From Chloranthus sessilifolius (taxonomy: Eukaryota; Streptophyta; Magnoliopsida; Chloranthales; Chloranthaceae), in contig CM037586.1 of assembly GCA_021018995.1 (NCBI GenBank), positions 152,934,060 to 152,998,059 on the forward strand: a stretch of DNA of 64,000 nt. Reading direction: 5' to 3'. The position numbers and the translations under genes are program-made. Under the pieces are notes generated by a model. The model was not told where the DNA came from. It did no database searches and worked only from the letters and a program-made list of their open reading frames with translations. Each line of letters starts with the position of its first letter. The stretch's first letter is position 1. Of this stretch, positions 58,192 to 64,000 are shown one piece after another.

Positions 58192-59528
58192 GGTTAGGGC
58201 CATAAATTTTATCAAGCAACCAAGCCAAAACAATAACTGACTCAAAACTCGTAAGAAAAATCTCGGTCTGGATACAAGCGATAAATCATGAGGAGCAGCG
58301 ATAGGAATGGAGAGTGGCAGGGCGACGGAAGTGGTGGATGGAGCGGAGACAGTCGAGGTGTTACAACCGACGACAGGGCAATGGTGTCTACGGTGACAAG
58401 AGCTATCGTGGTGGCTTCAGAGAGTATCAAGGTGGCGGCTATATTTCGCGCAGTTTGGGAGGTTCGCACTCTTTCAAGGGTAATCTGCTGCTCCAGTCGT
58501 TATTAAGGAAGGTGACTGGATGTGCAATGGATGCGGCAACTTCAACTTTAAACGGAAGATCCGGTGCCATTTTCAAGGATGTGATGCCCACTGGAGCTCG
58601 GGAGTTACCATCTCGAAATGTCTTAATGTTAATACCACTAATGGTGGTGCAGTGGGTCATTCTAATCAAGTGTTCATCTCTAAGCGACAGGAAAGAGATT
58701 TGAAGAATAGATGGCAGACAGCAGGAAAGAAATTTAAGAGGGCCAATCGTTTTTTAAAACCAGGAACCTCTAGGGACGAAGATCGGACTGGGAATGCTCC
58801 TAAGACTGATAAGCGGGAGTTACAGTCTCAGGGGTCGCCATGCAAGCTCGTACATGATTCCCATCATCAGATCGTCGCGAGAGTTAAGAGGACTCTTTAT
58901 GAGAATTTTTCGTTCTCGGTCTCAGGTGATATTTATGACATTAATAAAATTAAATATCGTGATAGGTGGGTCCTCCTCTCAGCTGATAATGATAATCTCC
59001 TTCCCATTGACATTAAAGAAAATTTAGTGTTGATGCTTGGCGATCACTACAAAAAAGGATGACATATTTCAAAAATAAACGAAAGTTTTTTTCTTCTTGG
59101 ATTCTCGGAAGGTCAGGAGAAAGCTGTGGAGGTCTTGCGTAAGGCTGGCGTCGTCCGATGGGGGGGCTCTGCTGTTCGATTCTTCAGGTGGGAGGAGGAT
59201 ATCTACAAAACCTCCATTCAAAATGAAGACAATGGCATATGGATCCAAATCTATGGACTACCCCCCCATACCTAGACCAACAAAGTCCTAAGTGGTATCG
59301 GCCGAAGGTGAGGGACCTTCCTCGGGGCCGACAGAACCACTCCCGCTGGGGAGGACATTCGCTACGCCAGGATTGTGATGAATACGATCAACGCCAGCCT
59401 CATACTGAGGTGGGGAGATGTCGAGGTTAACGGATGCCGGTACAGGTGCTGGCTGGAACTCGATAGGCATAATGGGTAGCGGTTGGAAATCATGGCGATG
59501 TAGGAGCCAGGATGTACAGGAGGCGGCA

Positions 59529-60538
59529 TGTCACGGGGTCGCACTTCCGCAACCTCAGTCCCGTGCGGCACCTAACGCACGCTTCGCTAGGTCAGCCTAC
59601 TTCTGATACCAACAGTCACGGGGCGTCCTTCGACACGCTTTCAACCCGCGCGGTGCTTCGCTACCGCGTGCAACGAAGCCAACCCATCTACACATCAGCT
59701 CTGATACCACCCGCCTAAAGGACGGGAACTCCCCCAGCATGGTTACCTCTGTTTCACGGCCTACCATCCAGCTTATCGTGTCCCTTATGACACGCCATCT
59801 GCACCACTGTACTAAACTTAGCCTGCTCAAGCTTCACCCTGTGCACTGCACTAGTACCTCACTTGCAACAGTCTTGGCATGCAGCTTCCCATGCCACCAT
59901 GTCTCGCTCACATACCGAACCAAGCCCACAGCCTTGTGCCTCGCGCTCACGTGCTCAACCGAGTCCCACGCAGCCTGCCTTCATGTGCGTTCCGAGTTAC
60001 TAGCACCGTTTATCCTTTGGCCCACATGCTGTCGTGCTCAACTGAGTCCCACGCAGCGTTGGAGTTCTCACGAGGTTGCCCAGCCGTATGCACCGCGACG
60101 CGTAGTCCGGAGTCATCCATCAACCTCCCTTGGGTGCCACACGGCATCGTTGCGTCGACGTCCTAGGCCCACCCTTTCAGGCCTAGGAGACACTTGCGCC
60201 GCTTCTAGCAACGCAAGGCCCCGTGTGGGTGGGAGCCAGTCTCCACCAACTCTCCCACATAGAAGGGTAAAACAGTCATTCAGCCAGAATGGCAGGAGAA
60301 CCTCAAACTCCTTGGTTTGACATACCGCAGCGCCTCTTGCATCGCTAGCCCACCTTGGCTATGTCGCGTCCGTGTCGCAACCGTATCGCCCCCGCGTCCT
60401 ACCCTCATGCGACCGTGTCGCGTCCTCGCAGCGCGACCACGTCGCCAGGCCCACTTGGCCCCATGCCGCGTGCCCTCCTGGCACCACATGTCGTGCTCCA
60501 AGCACCATGCTGCAAGCTCGAGTATTGGCCCCGTCACA
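59529..60538 (-). repeat. 3' LTR of the short LTR element
   Basis: 1010 bp. Two segments absent from the other LTR, one near 60385 (GCAACCGTATC) and one near 60450 (CAGGCCCACTTGG), account for the length difference. It contains GCTCTGATACCA at 59698-59709, an exact inverse of the primer-binding site. Confidence 0.85.
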
Positions 60539-60889
60539 TCCTCCACCACTCCATAAATGTCAACGTCCTCGTTGATGCATAATGATAGTGAACTGACCCC
60601 GCCAACTCCTCCCAGCTTGTTCGCATCTCATTTCTAATTCTTAGGTCCGCACCTTCCCACTAGCTCCCCACTGTCACCTCGGCCAGGTCAACTTGGTTCT
60701 GTTATCACAAGGCCCTCACCTGTTAACTAGCTCAGGGATGTCGCGTGTCCTCTTGACACCACATCTCGTGCCTCTGCACCAATTGTTCAAGGATGTCGCG
60801 TGCCCTCTTGACACCACATTGCGTGCTTCCGCACCAATTTGTTCAATAGCATCATCGCTTCTGGATCGAACTTGGCTCTGATACCAAAA
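60539..60889 (-). other. 351-bp internal domain of the short LTR element
   Basis: It carries the primer-binding site (60875-60886) and polypurine tract (60539-60552). A unit of about 55 bp (GGATGTCGCGTG, then CTCTTGACACCACAT) is duplicated in tandem at 60737-60845. No coding capacity. Confidence 0.75.
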
Positions 60890-61862
60890 TGTCACGGGGT
60901 TGCACTTCCACAACCTCAGTCCCGTGCGGCACCTAACGCACGCTTCGCTAGGTCAACCTACTTCTGATACCAACAGTCGCGGAGCATCCTTCGACACGCT
61001 TTCAACCCGCGCGGTGCTTCGCTACCGCGTGCAACGAAGCCAACCCATCTACACATCAGCTCTGATACCACCCGCCTAGAGGACGGGAACTCCCCCAACA
61101 TGGTTACCTCTGTTTCACGGCCTACCATCCAGCTTATCGTGTCCCTTACGACACGCCATCTGCACCACAGTGCTAAACGTGGCCTGCTCAAGCTTCACCC
61201 TGTGCACTGCACTAGTACCTCGCTCGCAACAGTCTTGGCATGCAGCTTCCCATGCCACCATGTCTCGCTCACATACCGAACCAAGCCCACAGCCTTGTGC
61301 CTCGCGCTCACGTGCTCAACCGAGTCCCACGCAGCCTGCCTTCATGTGCGTTTCGAGTTACTAGCACCGTTCATCCTTGGCCCACGTGCTGTCGTGCTCA
61401 ATTGAGTCCCATGCAGCGTTGAAGTTCTCACGAGGTTGCCAGCCATACGCACCGCGACGCATAGTCCGGAGCCATACATCAACCTCCCTTGGGTGCCACA
61501 CGGCATCGTTGCGTCGACGTCCTAGGCCTACCCTTTCAAGCCTAGGAGACACTTGCGCCCCCTCTGGCAACGCAAGGCCCCATGTGGGTGGGAGCCAGTC
61601 TCCACCAACTCTCCCACATAGAAGGGTAAAACAGTCATTCAGCTAGAATGGCAGGAGAACCTCAAACCCCTTGGTTTGACATACCGCAATGCCTCTTGCA
61701 TCGCTAGCCCACCTTGGCTATGTCGTGTCCGTGTCGCCCCCGCGTCCTACCCTCATGCGACCGTGTCGCGTCTTTGCAGCACGACCACGTCGCGTGCCCT
61801 CCTGGCACCACATGTCGTGCCCCAAGCACCATGCTGCAAGCTCGAGTATTAGCCCCGTCACA
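60890..61862 (-). repeat. 5' LTR of the short LTR element
   Basis: 973 bp, the partner of 59529-60538. It also contains an exact inverse primer-binding-site match (61059-61070). Confidence 0.85.
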
Positions 61863-63312
61863 GGCGGGTCGAGGGAAGGAAGTTCTCAATGAAAAGGTGG
61901 GGGTTGATGGGAAATTAGAAAGTGGGAAGATGGCGGCTCCAGACGCAGGGTACACGGGTGTGATAACGGATCGCACCATCCGGGGGACCCACGGCTCGAA
62001 TGGGTCGTCGTGGCATGACGAAATGGATAGAAATGCAAAAGTGGTAATAGACCAATGGAAAGAGGTCTTCTCTGAGGGTCAAGCACCTCAATGTGAGCGG
62101 GAAAAGGACAACGAGTAGCTTTATAGGGAGGGTCCGCGAAAATCAACGGTTCAGAATCAGCAGCCAATTATTTTTGCATAGAAAGCTAGATGGTTGGAAA
62201 GTATTAAACGCGGGAAGAAGCAGGCAGGTAATGCATCAACTCCTGATGCGATTGAGATCATTATACCGCCAACAAATATTTCACATGGCGGGAAGGATGG
62301 CGGTTCAGATTGCTTCCGTACAAATTGGGAATATGCAAAGGATATGGAGACGGCACGCTTTAATGACAGGGATGTGGGAGATCTTCAGCGACAGAGTGGT
62401 GTGGGTCCCAATGACTTGCATTTTGTAGAGAGCATTGGTACTATTGCATACCAACCAACGGATTTAGTCAAGCAGAGACCATCACGGGATCAAGGGACTA
62501 CAACTCAAGGACATTGCTGCAGTGACATGATGGAGAGGCCACGTGGGGGGATTTCAGGAAAAGAGACAAGCCTACCTGATGCCAACTCAGTATCCCACGT
62601 CAGTAATATGGGCAGTAGTGAATCTGTGTGGGCTGGACACACGAGGAATACATGCTCCACCAGCAACACACGCCCCCCAGGCCCATGGCCTTCGGTGACA
62701 AGGTTTGAAAATGTTTATGGGCCTGAAAGGGTGGTTTCGGACATTGAATTTGTTGTTAAATAGCCTAGGCATTTTGGGCCTGGTGATAAACAGCTTTTTT
62801 CTAATTCTGTTTTGGGTTTTGAGTGCAGATGTTTTGGTAATAAATGCAGATCCGATTGCAAACACAATACCCCATCTCCTAAAATGCCAAAAGAGGAGTT
62901 AAGGAAGGTTCCTAGTGATAATGTTTCGACTACATCTAATACAATTGCTCAGTACTCTTCAGATTGTAACTTGAATCGGCTTCCAACAAATGATCATACG
63001 TTACAAGATGGGGAAAGACTTCTTAGATTGGGGGATGCCTTGGGAGTCTCCTTCAATGATAACCGTAAAGGACTCTTAAAGATATATTGTGATATTCTTT
63101 CTAGAGGGCAACAGTTGGCAAAGGCGGAGCAGCATAAGGGGAAAAAGTTACATGTTAGATCACAATGGAGACTTTCATACTCTCAAATGAGGAAGGGACA
63201 GAGACAAAATACGATCAAATATGTTGAATCGCAGTCGAAGGGCTCCCTATCTGGGAGCACTTAAGGGGGTGTGTTCGTTATAGGAACGAGGGATTATGCT
63301 CTGATTCTTCTA

Positions 63313-64000
63313 ATGAAGTTTTTAGCTTGGAATGTGCGAGGGCTGGGAGAACTGGATAACAGGGATTTGGTCATAACTTTTGTTATGGAACAGAAACCGG
63401 AGGTGATTAGGTTGCAAGAGACAAAGTGGGAGGAGGTCAATGATCTTAAGGTTCGCTCTACAATTGGCACCAGATCGTGGGATTGGTTGGCTCTCGAGGC
63501 AGAGGGAATGAGGAGTGGAATTCTGTCGGCCTGGAATTCTAATATTTTCAAACTGATGGACTCGGAGATAGGCAGTTTCTTGGTGGCTACATTGTTACAG
63601 GACTGCCAGAATGGGCACAAGTGGGTGGCTAACACGGTCTACGGCCCCACGGATAATAGATTGAGAAGAGATTTCTTTTTCGAATTAAGTGTCATCATCT
63701 CCAAATGGTATAGCCCGGTCTGTATCGGGGGAGGGGGGGCTTTTAATGCTCAAACAGAGGTGTGATTGATCTCACAGCCAAAGACCTGTTTACGGAGTTT
63801 ATCTCGCAAGGATCTCTCTTTGACATGGGAATGTCGGGGGGAAGGTTTACATGGGCTAAAGGCCAGGATGATCCTACTATGTGTAGACTCGACAGATTTA
63901 TGCGTGGGGTTGATTGCTTAGATCTGATGAATGATCTAGGGGTTCAGTTATGGACTACAACGATCTTGGATGACAAACCGACTGTTCTTACTTGCAATGA
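63313..64000 (+). pseudogene. LINE ORF2 start: AP-type endonuclease domain, partial
   Basis: MKFLAWNVRGLGELDNRDLV opens the endonuclease. The landmarks QETKWE (about 63415), VANTVYGPT (about 63625) and IGGGGAFNA (about 63725, in place of GGDFN) follow in order. A run of G residues near 63727-63738 shifts the frame. The domain continues in another frame with FTWAKGQDD and RLDRFM (63845-63905). The catalytic Asp of GGDFN is not readable here and the frame is broken, so this copy looks inactive. The sequence is cut by the window edge. Confidence 0.8.

Larger units (their letters stand above)
56557..58260. other. Upstream sequence or intron of the BPA1-like gene, no exon found
   Basis: AT-rich sequence without a recognisable RRM exon. 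It holds two MITEs listed separately. Confidence 0.4.
59529..61862 (-). mobile_element. Non-autonomous short LTR retrotransposon (TRIM/SMART-like)
   Basis: Direct repeats 59529-60538 (1010 bp) and 60890-61862 (973 bp) both run TGTCACGG...CCCCGTCACA. Only 351 bp lie between them. On the minus strand a primer-binding site TGGTATCAGAGC (60886-60875) lies three bases from the right-hand LTR, and a purine tract GGAGTGGTGGAGGA (60552-60539) abuts the left-hand LTR. The orientation is therefore minus. GGCGG on both sides (59522-59526 and 61863-61867) is a likely 5-bp duplication, with two extra bases CA on the left. No gag or pol. The element is clearly GC-richer than everything around it. Confidence 0.85.
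58288..63264 (+). pseudogene. LINE ORF1 with RanBP2-like zinc finger and DUF4283-like domain, broken
   Basis: The reading starts at 58288 with MRSSDRNGEWQGDGSGG. It moves through a Gly/Arg-rich stretch (SYRGGFREYQGGGY) in a shifted frame to VVIKEGDWMCNGCGNFNFKR (58485-58550), a RanBP2-type zinc finger pattern (W-x-C-x2-C-x10-C; the last pair is spaced C-x4-C). The same open frame (58520-59062) runs on to VKRTLYENFSFSVSGD and, after frameshifts, GSAVRFFRWEEDI, IWIQIYGLPPH, GEDIRYARIVMNTINASLI and EVNGCRYRCWLEL. The last four are DUF4283-type LINE ORF1 words. After the LTR insertion the polar tail continues at 61863-63264. Whether the zinc finger belongs to the LINE family or is a host-gene fusion is open. 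Confidence 0.6.
58260..64000 (+). mobile_element. L1-type LINE running off the right edge, split by a short LTR element
   Basis: ORF1 (58288-63264, broken) and the start of ORF2 with its endonuclease (63313 onward) lie in order on the plus strand. The element is interrupted at 59527-61862 by a non-autonomous LTR retrotransposon; ORF1 sequence resumes after it. The 5' boundary is estimated. Reverse transcriptase would lie beyond the window. Confidence 0.7.

Noticed and set aside
59739-60320. 193-codon open frame, with duplicate frames at 61100-61405 and others on both strands
   Set aside because: They lie in the LTRs of the short LTR element. The GC-rich sequence leaves many open frames on both strands, and the frame is not kept between the two LTR copies.

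Overview
This window looks like nuclear DNA of a flowering plant. Two plant genes can be read across spliced exons with GT/AG junctions. The rest is AT-rich and packed with plant transposon types: Ty1/copia, L1-type LINEs, CACTA, Mutator-like foldbacks, hAT-type MITEs, a probable Helitron and (TA)n microsatellites. The species cannot be fixed from the sequence alone.

Layout. 1-2540 holds degraded repeats and no gene. 2543-11836 holds small foldbacks and a Mutator-like foldback split by a complete but decayed Ty1/copia element (3806-11547, 452-bp LTRs, CATGG target duplication). 12256-15814 is a probable Helitron on the minus strand, filled with foldback cores. 16751-17873 is a cluster of foldbacks inserted at (TA)n tracts, one carrying a hAT-type MITE with a perfect 8-bp duplication. 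17897-28615 is a probable Pack-CACTA element. It carries exon fragments of at least three unrelated host genes (G2484-1-like, XBAT35-like E3 ligase, DRP2-type dynamin), all on the minus strand behind a promoter/5'UTR-like segment. 28616-33321 is MITE territory. 33380-44062 is a nest: a Mutator-like foldback split by a 5'-truncated LINE, itself split by a second CACTA-like element that carries a WAT1/EamA exon, copia and LINE debris and a hAT MITE.

44124-54941 is the main gene, the meiotic cyclin SOLO DANCERS (SDS): seven exons, 650 residues, intact. Its introns hold several of the MITE families seen elsewhere in the window. One Mutator-like MITE ends 26 nt before exon 3. Converging on SDS from the other side is the 3' exon of a BPA1-like (binding partner of ACD11) gene at 55981-56556. 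Its RRM-encoding 5' part is not seen in the window. 58260-64000 is a LINE in plus orientation that runs off the window. Its ORF1 begins with a Gly/Arg-rich stretch and a RanBP2-like zinc finger, and is interrupted by a GC-rich non-autonomous LTR element (59529-61862) with LTRs of about 1 kb and only 351 bp between them.

The most novel-looking signals are: (i) a hAT-type MITE family whose interior is built almost wholly from CGATA/TATCG words; (ii) a foldback family always found at (TA)n tracts; (iii) the short LTR element whose LTRs each contain an exact primer-binding-site match; and (iv) two gene-carrying CACTA elements that both have a promoter-like segment just inside the right end.
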